Origin: Parabacteroides sp. 52
GTDB taxonomy: Bacteria; Bacteroidota; Bacteroidia; Bacteroidales; Tannerellaceae
DNA: 59,122 bases
Assembly (NCBI RefSeq): GCF_010500925.1
Contig: NZ_QVMG01000014.1
Location: forward strand, 1 to 59,122
Reading direction: 5' to 3'
Positions within the stretch are counted from its first letter, which is position 1. Every line of letters begins with the position of its first letter. This document shows, piece after piece, positions 50,757-59,122 of the stretch. Position numbers and translations under genes: made by a program. Under the pieces are notes generated by a model. It saw only the letters and a list, made by a program, of their open reading frames with translations. It made no database searches and was not told the origin of the DNA.

Positions 50757-51800
50757 TTAGCGGGAAACACGGCCGGAGCCATCCCCTCCCATTAGTTTTT
50801 CAACCTCATCAACAGTCACCTGGTTATAATCCCCATAAATCGTATGTTTCAGGCAAGAGGCAGCAACGGCAAATTCCAACGCCTTCTGGTCATCAGAAGG
50901 ATAAGAAATCAATCCATAGATAAGTCCCCCCATGAAAGAGTCACCCCCTCCTACACGATCCACAATATGTGTGATATCATAACGACGGGATTGATAAAGC
51001 TTACCATCGGCATACAAAACACCTCCCCAGGTATTATGGTTGGCATTCACGGCACCACGCAAAGTGATAATCACCTTCTTCGCACGGGGGAAACGTTTTT
51101 GCATCTGTACACAAACCGACTCAAACTCAGCTGCATTCACTTCACCATGAGTGGCTGTCACATCAAATCCTTCCGGTTTAATGCCAAAGACCATTTCACA
51201 ATCTTCTTCATTGCCTAAGACCACATCACAACAGGCTACCAAAGCAGGCATCACTTCAGACGCTGTCTTTCCATATTTCCATAAGTTCTTACGGAAATTC
51301 AAGTCACAACTAACAGTCACACCCAGTTTGTTTGCCGCCTGCAAAGCTTCCAGACAAACATCGGCTGCTCCCTGGGAAATGGCCGGAGTAATACCTGTCC
51401 AATGAAACCAGGTCACCCCTTTCAATACTTCTTCCCAATCAATCATTCCCGGCTGAATATCTGCAATAGAAGAGTGCGCCCGGTCATATACGACCTTACT
51501 GGCACGGGCTACAGCCCCTGTCTCTAGGAAATAAATACCTAAACGGTCCCCTCCATATACAATATGATCGGTTCCTACTCCATATTTACGCAAGTCCATC
51601 ACACAAGCTCGTGCGATATCGTTCTTGGGTAAACGAGTTACAAATTCAGCCTTTAAACCATAATTGGCAAGCGATACAGCTACATTGGCCTCTCCACCGC
51701 CAAAGGTGGCATTCAGTTTATCCGTCTGATTGAATCGGAGATAGTCCGGAGTAGCCAGACGTAACATGATCTCTCCAAAAGTAACAATTCTTTTTTCCAT
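50757..51800 (-). CDS. kdgK: 2-Dehydro-3-deoxygluconokinase
   Basis: A 347-residue PfkB-family sugar kinase that phosphorylates KDG to KDPG. The N-terminal GGGEANVAVSLANYG motif and the C-terminal DRVGGGDSFMGGL motif, with the catalytic Asp in GGGD, are present. It stands between uxuA and eda. An exact -7 element and a leader hairpin lie just upstream, so it can probably be transcribed apart from uxuA. Confidence 0.94.
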   Translation of the reverse strand: MEKRIVTFGEIMLRLATPDYLRFNQTDKLNATFGGGEANVAVSLANYGLKAEFVTRLPKNDIARACVMDLRKYGVGTDHIVYGGDRLGIYFLETGAVARASKVVYDRAHSSIADIQPGMIDWEEVLKGVTWFHWTGITPAISQGAADVCLEALQAANKLGVTVSCDLNFRKNLWKYGKTASEVMPALVACCDVVLGNEEDCEMVFGIKPEGFDVTATHGEVNAAEFESVCVQMQKRFPRAKKVIITLRGAVNANHNTWGGVLYADGKLYQSRRYDITHIVDRVGGGDSFMGGLIYGLISYPSDDQKALEFAVAASCLKHTIYGDYNQVTVDEVEKLMGGDGSGRVSR

Positions 51801-51823
51801 GTTTCTTTTATGTAATTTTCAAG

Positions 51824-51900
51824 ACGGAGACACAAAAACACAGATAATAATCAAAACTTCAGTGTCTTTATGTCTCCGTTTTTATTCGGGTACAAAGATA
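51824..51900 (-). promoter_or_regulatory. kdgK promoter element and leader hairpin
   Basis: TATCTTTG on the minus strand at 51,893-51,900 is an exact -7 match. Downstream, ACGGAGACA (51,824-51,832) pairs with TGTCTCCGT (51,871-51,879), a perfect 9-bp stem in the leader, ending 24 bp before the ATG. It may end read-through from uxuA or shape the kdgK leader. Confidence 0.55.
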
Positions 51901-51904
51901 TGTA

Positions 51905-53083
51905 TTATTTCATAGATTTAGCGATACCCATCTCTAAACCTCTTAATTCGGCTAATCCGCGAAGACGTCCGATACAAGAATATCCCGGATTCGTTTTTTT
52001 ATGCAAATCATCGATCATCAGGTGTCCATGATCCGGACGCATAATGATACGACGTTGTAACTTCTGCTCCACTTCAAGTAAGGCTTTCATGACTCCATAC
52101 ATATCTACATCGCCCTCCAAATGATTGGCTTCATAGAAATTACCTTCTGCATCTCCCTGGGTACTACGGAAATGAACAAAGTAAATACGTTCGCCCCAAC
52201 GGCTTATCATGCCGGCCAGGTCATTATCCCTGCGGACACCATAAGAGCCGGTGCAAAGACAAAGACCATTGCTCTCATTCGGCACGGCTTCCACTATTTT
52301 GCGGAAATCTTCTTCCGTACTGAGAATACGCGGCAAGCCCAGGATCGAATACGGAGGGTCATCCGGATGGATCACCATCTTCACTCCCGCCTCATCAGCA
52401 ACAGGCGTGATCTCTCTCAGGAAATAGATCAGGTTCGCACGCAGTTTCTCCGCATCGATATCTTTGTAACGATCCAATGCTTCCTGAAATTGCTGTACCG
52501 TAAAACTCTCTTCCGAACCGGGTAAACCGGCAATGATATTACGGGTCAACAACTCCCGTTCTGCCGCATTCATTCCCTCAAAGCGCGCTTTGGCTTTTGC
52601 TTTTTCCGCTTCCGTATAGGCTGCCTCCGCTCCGGGACGTTTCAGTATGAAAAGATCAAAGGCTATAAATGCCGCCCTCTCAAAACGAAGCGCCTTGGAA
52701 CCATCCGGCATTTCATACAATAGATCGGTACGGGTCCAGTCCAATACCGGCATAAAGTTGTATGTCACTACTTCGACGCCACAAGCACCTAAGTTGCGGA
52801 CACTCTCTTTGTAATTATCTATATATTTCTGAAAATCACCCGTCTGCGTTTTGATATGTTCATGCACAGGTACACTTTCTACTGCCACCCATTTCAAACC
52901 GGCATCTTCTACCGTTTTTATCCGTTTCAGGATCTCTTCTTTGGTCCAAACCTCGCCATTAGGTATATGATGCAATGCAGTTACAATACCTGTAGCCCCA
53001 GCCTGACGTATATCGGCTAAACTGACGGGATCGTTCGGCCCGTACCAGCGCCATGATTGTTCACATAAATACATTTCGTTCAT
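51905..53083 (-). CDS. uxuA: Mannonate dehydratase
   Basis: A 392-residue TIM-barrel enzyme that removes water from D-mannonate to give 2-keto-3-deoxygluconate. The N-terminal [11 protein letters not shown] motif, MVIHPDDPP with metal ligands, CTGSYGVR and RPDHGH with late metal ligands are all present. Length is typical. It precedes kdgK in the glucuronate operon. Confidence 0.97.
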   Translation of the reverse strand: MNEMYLCEQSWRWYGPNDPVSLADIRQAGATGIVTALHHIPNGEVWTKEEILKRIKTVEDAGLKWVAVESVPVHEHIKTQTGDFQKYIDNYKESVRNLGACGVEVVTYNFMPVLDWTRTDLLYEMPDGSKALRFERAAFIAFDLFILKRPGAEAAYTEAEKAKAKARFEGMNAAERELLTRNIIAGLPGSEESFTVQQFQEALDRYKDIDAEKLRANLIYFLREITPVADEAGVKMVIHPDDPPYSILGLPRILSTEEDFRKIVEAVPNESNGLCLCTGSYGVRRDNDLAGMISRWGERIYFVHFRSTQGDAEGNFYEANHLEGDVDMYGVMKALLEVEQKLQRRIIMRPDHGHLMIDDLHKKTNPGYSCIGRLRGLAELRGLEMGIAKSMK

Positions 53084-53184
53084 TATTAATTGTTTATTAC
53101 TAATCGGTAAACGGTAATCGTCAATTAGAAGGTCATCCTTTTCCCTTCTCTGTTATAATTGACAATTTTATAATTTATAATTAT

Positions 53185-53997
53185 TTAGATCGTATAAGCA
53201 TCGAACCCGCCATCTACGATAGCCAACGTGCCGGTAACAAATTTAGAGGCGTCACTGATCAGATACTGAATGGTTCCAAACAATTCATCCGGTTCACCAA
53301 AACGATTGAATGGAGTATGGGTTAATATCGACTTGGAACGATCGGTATAAGATCCGTCCGGATTCAATAATAAAGATTCATTCTGTTGTGTGATAAAGAA
53401 ACCGGGCACAATCGCATTCACGCGCAGACTGGATCCGAATTTTTGTGCCAATTCTGCTGCCAGGTATTTGGTGAAATTGGCGATGGCCGCTTTGGCACAA
53501 CCATACCCTACCACACGTGTCAACGGACGCAAGGAGGAGATAGAGGCAAAATTCACGATACATCCTTTTTCTTGTTTAGCCAATTCGGGAATAAAGGTCA
53601 TCGTTGGTAATACAGTTCCAAATAAGTTCAAGTCTACCACCTTACGGAAAGCATCAATCTCCAGATCCAGAATTGTTTTATCCGGTGGAATAGTTGCACC
53701 TGCCATATTTCCTCCGGCAGCATTCAACAAAACATCTACCTTTCCATATTTGGCCACAATATCCGCCCGGTTTTGCTCCAATACTTCTTTACTTAATACA
53801 TCCGACGCAAAAAAGACGGCCTCCCCTCCCTGAGCATTGATTTCTCCGACTAATTTCTCTCCGGCTGCTGCATCCCGGTCAAGGATAGCAATCTTTGCTC
53901 CTTGCCCTGCCAGATAACCGGCAATACCTTTTCCTAAAATACCGGCTCCTCCGGTAATTACGATCACTTTTCCTTCTACACTAAATAAGTTTTCCAT
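53185..53997 (-). CDS. SDR-family fructuronate reductase (D-mannonate oxidoreductase)
   Basis: A 270-residue short-chain dehydrogenase. The cofactor motif TGGAGILGKG (15-24), NAAGG, and the catalytic Tyr165-x3-Lys169 pair are present. By position, first in an operon with uxuA, kdgK and eda, it should reduce D-fructuronate to D-mannonate. E. coli UxuB is an unrelated long-chain dehydrogenase, so this is a non-orthologous replacement common in Bacteroidetes; the assignment rests on context. Confidence 0.88.
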   Translation of the reverse strand: MENLFSVEGKVIVITGGAGILGKGIAGYLAGQGAKIAILDRDAAAGEKLVGEINAQGGEAVFFASDVLSKEVLEQNRADIVAKYGKVDVLLNAAGGNMAGATIPPDKTILDLEIDAFRKVVDLNLFGTVLPTMTFIPELAKQEKGCIVNFASISSLRPLTRVVGYGCAKAAIANFTKYLAAELAQKFGSSLRVNAIVPGFFITQQNESLLLNPDGSYTDRSKSILTHTPFNRFGEPDELFGTIQYLISDASKFVTGTLAIVDGGFDAYTI

Positions 53998-54055
53998 GTT
54001 TTTCTATCTTATTTTATTAAATGATTCCACTTATCTATACCCACCCCGCGGATGA

Positions 54056-54072
54056 ACATTTGCACAAATGTA
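54056..54072. promoter_or_regulatory. Palindromic promoter region of the glucuronate genes
   Basis: ACATTTG-CA-CAAATGT (54,056-54,071) is a perfect 16-bp palindrome. On the minus strand it contains TACATTTG (54,065-54,072), an exact -7 match for the SDR-uxuA operon, 67 bp before its ATG. The plus strand reads AACATTTG, one mismatch, towards uxaC. A regulator binding the dyad would act on both directions. Confidence 0.5.
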
Positions 54073-54192
54073 ATAAATTTTGTTACCGCCCCATGTGTTC
54101 GCACACAAAAAAGTAAAACAATGCTTGTTTCTTCCGCTTTTTTTTGCCTATTTTGCCTACCTGAATACGCATTATCAATAAAAAAACAACAT

Positions 54193-55596
54193 ATGAAAGC
54201 ATTTATGGATTCCAATTTCCTATTGCAAACAAAAACAGCACAGGATCTTTATCACAAGCATGCGGCAAAAATGCCTATTATCGATTATCATTGTCACTTA
54301 GATCCCAAATTAGTTGCTACCGATCATCGCTTCCGTTCCATCACCGAACTTTGGCTGGGAGGTGATCATTATAAATGGCGCGGTATGCGCACAAACGGGA
54401 TAGACGAACGGTATTGCACCGGAGATGCCACCGATTGGGAAAAATTTGAGAAATGGGCAGAGACCGTTCCTTACACCATGCGCAACCCTCTTTATCACTG
54501 GACGCACCTCGAATTACGCACAGGATTTGGTATCACCAAGCTTTTAAATCCTTCTACTGCCCGGGAAATATTTGACGAATGTAATGAGAAACTGCAATCT
54601 CCCGAGTTTTCTGCCCGTGGTCTGATGCGGCATTACAACGTAGAAGCAGTCTGTACCACCGACGATCCGATCGACTCTTTGCAATGGCATAAACAGACCC
54701 TGGAGAGCGGCTTCGAAATCAAGATGTATCCGACCTGGCGCCCGGACAAAGCCATGGCCGTAGAGAATCCGGAAACTTACATCGCCTATGTCAATCGTTT
54801 ATCCGAAGTGAGCGGTATCTCTATCGCTTCTTATCCCCAATTACTGGAAGCCTTAAAAAAACGGCATGACTTCTTTGCCGATCATGGCTGCCGGCTTTCG
54901 GATCATGGAGTAGAAGAGTTCTATGCAGAAGACTACACAGAAACAGAGATAAACACGATCTTTAACAAAGTCTATGGAGGCATCCATCTTACCCGGGAAG
55001 AAATACGTAAGTTTAAATCGGCCTTATTGGTCGCTTTTGGGGAGATGAATTGGGAAAAAGGCTGGACACAACAATTCCATTACGGGGCACTTCGCAATAA
55101 CAGTACCCGCCTATTCAAAAAATTAGGACCGGACATCGGCTGCGACTCTATCGGAGAATACACCACTGCCGCTGCATTGTCTAAATACCTGGATCGCCTG
55201 GATCAAAACGACAAACTGACCAAAACAATCATATACAACCTGAACCCTTGTGCCAATGAGATGATTGCCACCATGATCGGCAACTTCCAGGATGGTACCC
55301 TACCCGGAAAAATACAATTCGGCTCCGGCTGGTGGTTCCTCGACCAGAAGGATGGCATGGAAAAACAAATGAATGCCCTCTCCTCTTTAGGATTGCTCAG
55401 TCGGTTTGTGGGTATGTTGACCGACTCACGCAGCTTCCTTTCTTACCCGCGTCATGAATATTTCCGTCGCACCTTATGTAACCTGATTGGTACAGATGTG
55501 GAAAATGGAGAATTACCGGCCTCTGAATTACCCTTCCTGGGACAAATGGTCGAAGATATCAGTTATAATAACGCAAAGAATTATTTCAAGTTCTAA
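54193..55596 (+). CDS. uxaC: Glucuronate isomerase
   Basis: A 467-residue amidohydrolase-superfamily enzyme that turns D-glucuronate into D-fructuronate (and galacturonate into tagaturonate). The metal motif PIIDYHCHLDP lies near the N-terminus and the family sequences GDHYKWRGMR and LTDSRSFLSYPRHEYFRR are intact. The ATG at 54,193 starts the conserved N-terminus; a longer frame to 54,052 is promoter sequence. It diverges from the operon for the next steps and ends before a strong terminator. Confidence 0.96.
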   Translation: MKAFMDSNFLLQTKTAQDLYHKHAAKMPIIDYHCHLDPKLVATDHRFRSITELWLGGDHYKWRGMRTNGIDERYCTGDATDWEKFEKWAETVPYTMRNPLYHWTHLELRTGFGITKLLNPSTAREIFDECNEKLQSPEFSARGLMRHYNVEAVCTTDDPIDSLQWHKQTLESGFEIKMYPTWRPDKAMAVENPETYIAYVNRLSEVSGISIASYPQLLEALKKRHDFFADHGCRLSDHGVEEFYAEDYTETEINTIFNKVYGGIHLTREEIRKFKSALLVAFGEMNWEKGWTQQFHYGALRNNSTRLFKKLGPDIGCDSIGEYTTAAALSKYLDRLDQNDKLTKTIIYNLNPCANEMIATMIGNFQDGTLPGKIQFGSGWWFLDQKDGMEKQMNALSSLGLLSRFVGMLTDSRSFLSYPRHEYFRRTLCNLIGTDVENGELPASELPFLGQMVEDISYNNAKNYFKF

Positions 55597-55630
55597 GCAA
55601 ATATATATTTCGCTTATCTCATTTCTCAAA

Positions 55631-55667
55631 GGGCTGTCCAAAAGAAAAAATGGACAGCCCTTTTTTT
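55631..55667 (+). terminator. Rho-independent terminator after uxaC
   Basis: A perfect 10-bp stem, GGGCTGTCCA (55,631-55,640) with TGGACAGCCC (55,651-55,660), and a run of seven T. Confidence 0.94.
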
Positions 55668-55689
55668 ATTTCATCAGATTTCTTTTTCC

Positions 55690-55697
55690 TACCTTTG
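55690..55697 (+). promoter_or_regulatory. -7 element for the AsmA-like gene
   Basis: TACCTTTG, an exact match, 26 bp before the ATG at 55,724 and right after the uxaC terminator. Its -33 zone falls in the terminator T-run, which has no TTTG. Confidence 0.5.
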
Positions 55698-55723
55698 CCT
55701 GGTTCCTTTTTATTTGCGTGCAC

Positions 55724-58700
55724 ATGAAAAACAAAAAGAAAACTCTATTCATTCTACTTGCCTCATTTTGTACAATCGTTTTTGTATTGCCACTTATTGC
55801 ATTCTGCATAATAAACTGGGGCATACTTCCTTCCCATAAATTAACCCCGCTCGTAGTCAATGAGGTGAATAAACGCATTGACGGACAACTCGCATGTGAG
55901 AAAATAGAACTGACATTCCTGTCGACTTATCCCCATTTAGGACTTCGCATAACGAACGGGAATCTCCTCTCCCATGCCATGAAAGACAACCCCAAAGATT
56001 CGGTCGCCGACAACCAGCCGATTGATTCTCTCTTGCATTTCAGCCAGACGACCCTCGTTCTTCATCCCTTAGATTATCTGTGGGAAAAGAAAATAACCAT
56101 CGGGGAAGTATGTATAAATAATCCGTATTTTTATGGATATATAAGGGAAGACGGAAAGGCCAACTGGGATATATACAACGATGAGACAGAGCCTTCCGAC
56201 ACTTCCGACTCCTCTATTTCTCTACCGACGATCGACCTGCAGAAAGTGCGTATAATAGAAGGGCATTTCATCTACGACGACCGGCAAGCCAATATGTATG
56301 CAGAGATAGAAGGATTCTTCCTGCAATCGGCCGGCTCCTTGATTGACGGAGGAAATACATTAGCCATCGAAACAGGATCGTCCTCTATCCTGTTCCAAAG
56401 CCCGGACTATACCTTAAAGAACTCCCTGGCCCTGCACCTCAAAAGCAACATCGAATTAACCGATCATTTTCATACTGTGACATTATACGGGGCCGAAATG
56501 AAGATAAACAATCTACCCTTTACCGCCGACGGCTCGGTAACCAACCTGCCCGATAGCAAAATGATCGGTATCAACATCGAGATGGGACTGAAGGCATCAG
56601 ATATGAATGACCTTTTGTCTTTTATCCCCGATATTTATCTGCAAAACCGGGAAAATATCCTAACAAACGGAGCTGTCACATTGGATGTCAACATCATGGG
56701 TGAACTGGGAGAAAATGCCATTCCTACAGTAAATGCCTGTTGCCAAGTAGAAAAAGGTTCTTTTTTCCTCAAAGACGTCAAACAAGGCATAGACAATCTG
56801 GAACTGGATATGGATCTGCATATCGACGGAATGGAACCGGCATTGTCTTCCATAAAGCTGGAAAAATTGATCCTGGAAGGATTGAATACATCCCTGTCCA
56901 TACGGGGGGAGGCTAACAATCTACTTCTATCCCCCGCCGTACATGCCTCAGTAAAAGGACAAATCGACTTTACCTGCTTGGCCGAGGAATTTCTTAACCC
57001 GGATACTCTTTCCCTGCAAGGCCTGATTGATACAGACCTGGAGACTTCTTTCCTATTAACAGACCTGATGGATGGTCGCTACAATAACGTAAAGATAAAA
57101 GGCAACCTGGATATCGATACCCTTATCGCTCGAAGCCTGCCTTACGACCTGGATATGTTTGTCTCTCATATGCACTTTGCTGTCGACTCAAGCCAAACAA
57201 CAAGTTCCTATATCGCGGGCAATGATTTGATGAAGGCTCTATTTACGGTCGACAGTATGCAGATCAGATACAAAGAAGAAATCAACACCAACCTGACCCG
57301 GCTGCACCTGACAGCTAAAACATCACCGACGATCGATACGACTGCCGTCATGCCCATCACTTCCCATATACAGATCGAAAGCATCAGAACCCGCTTACCC
57401 GACTCCGTATGGGTGGTAGCGAAGAACACCTATCTACGTGGAGGTATCAAACCGTCGGAATCAGATAAACAGATCCCCCAACTCCTGGCCGGCATAACCG
57501 TCGACTCCTTGCGCTACTTCGATATGCCTTCACACATGGGAGCTATGTTCGCCAACAGCTCCTTCAGTATCGAAGCGTTGCCTTACAGAGATGCCATCCG
57601 CCAACGCTTCCAATCTCGTCAGCCAGACAGTACCCGCGTTTTGGCCCGAAGAGACACCACCGGCAGACAAATACGTGCAGCCGGAAGAACGAACAGAACA
57701 AATACAAACGATACAGCAACTCCTTCGGGTGAGCTCTTAAAAAACTGGGAGGTACGGGGAAGTGTAAGTTTCAATCAGATGCGCCTGTTCAGCCGGATGT
57801 TTCCCCTGCCTATGCATATGGAAAAAACAAAAGTGAAATTCGATACAAACAACATCCAATTCTCCGATGCCCTCTTCCACGCCGGCAAAAGCTGCTTCAA
57901 ACTAAACGGAGAAATCAACAGCATACGCCGTGCCCTCCTTCGGGGAGGCAAACTGCAGGGTAAATTCTCCCTCTCCTCCGATTATATCGACTGTAATCAG
58001 TTGATGCAAGCCATAAATAAAGGTATGTTATATGCTGAAAGCCAACTATCCCAACCGGAATCCGGAAAAGAGGAAAAACAACTGGAAGAAATAGAAAACA
58101 ACGTTTTACAAGATTCCATGACGATGCAAACGGATACGACAGAATTGCTTTTTGTTGTGCCTGCTTTTCTCGATATGGCTTTGGATATAAACGCCCGGAA
58201 AATCGATTACAAAGAACTGAATATGGAGAATGTGACCGGAGAAATTGTGCTGCGTAACCAAAATATCAACCTGCGCCGACTTGATATGCAATCGAACATA
58301 GGCAATGGAAACATCAGTATGTTCTATTCCTCTTCCCAAAAAAAACAAGCACAGGTGGGCTTTGACATGAGTATGCATAATATATTGGTAGAAAAACTGA
58401 TCCATTTATACCCCGCCATCGACAGCCTATTGCCAATGTTACGCTCTTTCGAAGGGGTGGTGGATTGCCAGATGGCTGCGACCTGTGACATCGACTCTAC
58501 CTCTTCCATTATCCTGCCTTCCCTTCATGCCGGTTGTTATGTACATGGAAAAGATATGGTCTTACTCGATGGGGAGACTTTCACGGAGATATCCAAAACC
58601 CTTATGTTCAAGAACAAAGAGAAAAACCGGATTGACAGTATCTCTGTCGACCTGGCCATCAAAGACAATAAAATAGATATCTACCCCTTCCTGATAGAAA

Positions 58701-58996
58701 TCGATCGTTACCGGGTGGCCGTAGGAGGCACACATAAACTGGATATGAATTTCGACTATCATGTATCCGTCCTCAAATCACCCGTTCCTTTCAAACTGGG
58801 TATAGACGTCACAGGCAACCTGGATAAACCCAAATACAAAATCACCAAATGCCGCTATAAAGACATCTTCCAACCAGCCAAAGAAAAAGAACTGGAGGCT
58901 AGCCGAAGCAACATACGCGCAGAATTACGGGATTTCATCCGGCAACAAATCCTGTCAAACGCACCGGAACTGGCCCTCACCGCCCCGGAACCTTGA
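55724..58996 (+). CDS. Large AsmA-like envelope protein
   Basis: A 1090-residue protein anchored by one N-terminal helix (about 7-32), with the rest in the periplasm. It is beta-rich throughout, with AsmA-family features at the N-terminus (a conserved start after the helix, KLTPLVVNEVNKRI) and an AsmA-like C-terminal region (about 900-1050, LDGEFTE-like and KDNKIDIYPFLIEIDRYRV). Eukaryotic-like AsmA/TamB proteins bridge the two membranes and move phospholipid; that role here is inferred. The ATG at 55,724 is chosen since the hydrophobic anchor begins there and the longer frame runs through uxaC and its terminator. Confidence 0.87.
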   Translation: MKNKKKTLFILLASFCTIVFVLPLIAFCIINWGILPSHKLTPLVVNEVNKRIDGQLACEKIELTFLSTYPHLGLRITNGNLLSHAMKDNPKDSVADNQPIDSLLHFSQTTLVLHPLDYLWEKKITIGEVCINNPYFYGYIREDGKANWDIYNDETEPSDTSDSSISLPTIDLQKVRIIEGHFIYDDRQANMYAEIEGFFLQSAGSLIDGGNTLAIETGSSSILFQSPDYTLKNSLALHLKSNIELTDHFHTVTLYGAEMKINNLPFTADGSVTNLPDSKMIGINIEMGLKASDMNDLLSFIPDIYLQNRENILTNGAVTLDVNIMGELGENAIPTVNACCQVEKGSFFLKDVKQGIDNLELDMDLHIDGMEPALSSIKLEKLILEGLNTSLSIRGEANNLLLSPAVHASVKGQIDFTCLAEEFLNPDTLSLQGLIDTDLETSFLLTDLMDGRYNNVKIKGNLDIDTLIARSLPYDLDMFVSHMHFAVDSSQTTSSYIAGNDLMKALFTVDSMQIRYKEEINTNLTRLHLTAKTSPTIDTTAVMPITSHIQIESIRTRLPDSVWVVAKNTYLRGGIKPSESDKQIPQLLAGITVDSLRYFDMPSHMGAMFANSSFSIEALPYRDAIRQRFQSRQPDSTRVLARRDTTGRQIRAAGRTNRTNTNDTATPSGELLKNWEVRGSVSFNQMRLFSRMFPLPMHMEKTKVKFDTNNIQFSDALFHAGKSCFKLNGEINSIRRALLRGGKLQGKFSLSSDYIDCNQLMQAINKGMLYAESQLSQPESGKEEKQLEEIENNVLQDSMTMQTDTTELLFVVPAFLDMALDINARKIDYKELNMENVTGEIVLRNQNINLRRLDMQSNIGNGNISMFYSSSQKKQAQVGFDMSMHNILVEKLIHLYPAIDSLLPMLRSFEGVVDCQMAATCDIDSTSSIILPSLHAGCYVHGKDMVLLDGETFTEISKTLMFKNKEKNRIDSISVDLAIKDNKIDIYPFLIEIDRYRVAVGGTHKLDMNFDYHVSVLKSPVPFKLGIDVTGNLDKPKYKITKCRYKDIFQPAKEKELEASRSNIRAELRDFIRQQILSNAPELALTAPEP

Positions 58997-59064
58997 AAGG
59001 GCTCCACTTTTCAAATGGAATCATAGATCGCTTCGCAAAGCGTAAAGCAAAATGGAGAATAAGG

Positions 59065-59122
59065 TAGTGACTAGCACTATCCTGGCTCCTCTTCTTGGAT
59101 AAGAAGAGGGGGACCACTGCTT
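59065..59122 (+). repeat. Intergenic repeat, copy 3, cut by the window end
   Basis: The 17-nt core TAGTGACTAGCACTATC at 59,065-59,081 is identical to those at 176 and 19,392 (the latter reversed). The GGCTCC hairpin arm and a GGGGGACC extension follow, as in the 40-bp arms at 19,169 and 19,356. The upstream 7-bp tandem block is absent here, so the core and hairpin can occur without it. Confidence 0.85.

Noticed and set aside
54052..54192. Longer uxaC start
   Set aside because: The extra 47 residues come from promoter sequence; family members start at MKAFMDSNF-like sequence.
55487..55723. Longer start for the AsmA-like protein
   Set aside because: The frame crosses the end of uxaC, a rho-independent terminator and a -7 element.

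Overview
The window looks like a chromosomal segment of a gut Bacteroidales bacterium, most likely Parabacteroides or a close relative (Tannerellaceae). What points there: a SusC/SusD-type starch locus, outer-membrane lipoproteins with acidic residues just after the lipobox cysteine, many promoters with the Bacteroidetes -7 element TAnnTTTG, a type IX secretion (T9SS) C-terminal sorting domain on one amylase, and DUF4251, DUF4783 and DUF349 proteins. The genus is inference. I see no tRNA, rRNA, CRISPR array, transposase or phage gene.

Left part (1-19,550). A Ca2+-type P-type ATPase is followed by a complete starch-utilisation locus on the minus strand: a SusR-like membrane regulator, then SusC, SusD, SusE, a second SusE/F-like binding lipoprotein, a GH13 amylase with a T9SS tail, a GH97 alpha-glucosidase (SusB) and a GH13 neopullulanase (SusA). 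The order differs from the classical susRABCDEFG order. A strong hairpin lies inside the operon between the binding proteins and the enzymes. The block is bracketed by inverted copies of a composite intergenic repeat. The 850-bp gap next to the regulator holds four exact-length 22-bp dyad units, a degenerate ~20-bp minisatellite of nine units, and a 40-bp perfect inverted repeat around an AT-rich core.

Middle part (19,550-43,000). Mainly housekeeping and small operons: a DUF4251 protein, a YhcC-type radical SAM protein, an unusual leucine-rich-repeat protein fused to a polytopic membrane domain, a DPP-IV-like peptidase with lipoyl synthase and a membrane protein of unknown function, a phosphoesterase, a MalY-type C-S lyase, a SlyD-like isomerase with a Cys-rich tail, chorismate synthase, RlmH, MetY with a divergent Lrp-type regulator, a translationally coupled pabA-pabB-pabC set for p-aminobenzoate, NadC, a sugar N-acetyltransferase, two rRNA-methyltransferase-like genes back to back, and an acyl-CoA ligase with its XRE-cupin regulator.

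Right part (43,000-59,122). A three-gene Na+-pumping biotin decarboxylase operon with its own promoter and terminator, a DUF349 coiled-coil protein, an ATP-grasp-like orphan, and a complete glucuronate pathway: UxaC, facing an operon of SDR fructuronate reductase, UxuA, KdgK and KDPG aldolase. A large AsmA-like envelope protein follows. The window ends inside a third copy of the intergenic repeat.

The features I find least explained are the repeat cluster at 18,825-19,550 and the apparent switch from lipoprotein (SusG) to T9SS-type surface display for the starch amylase.
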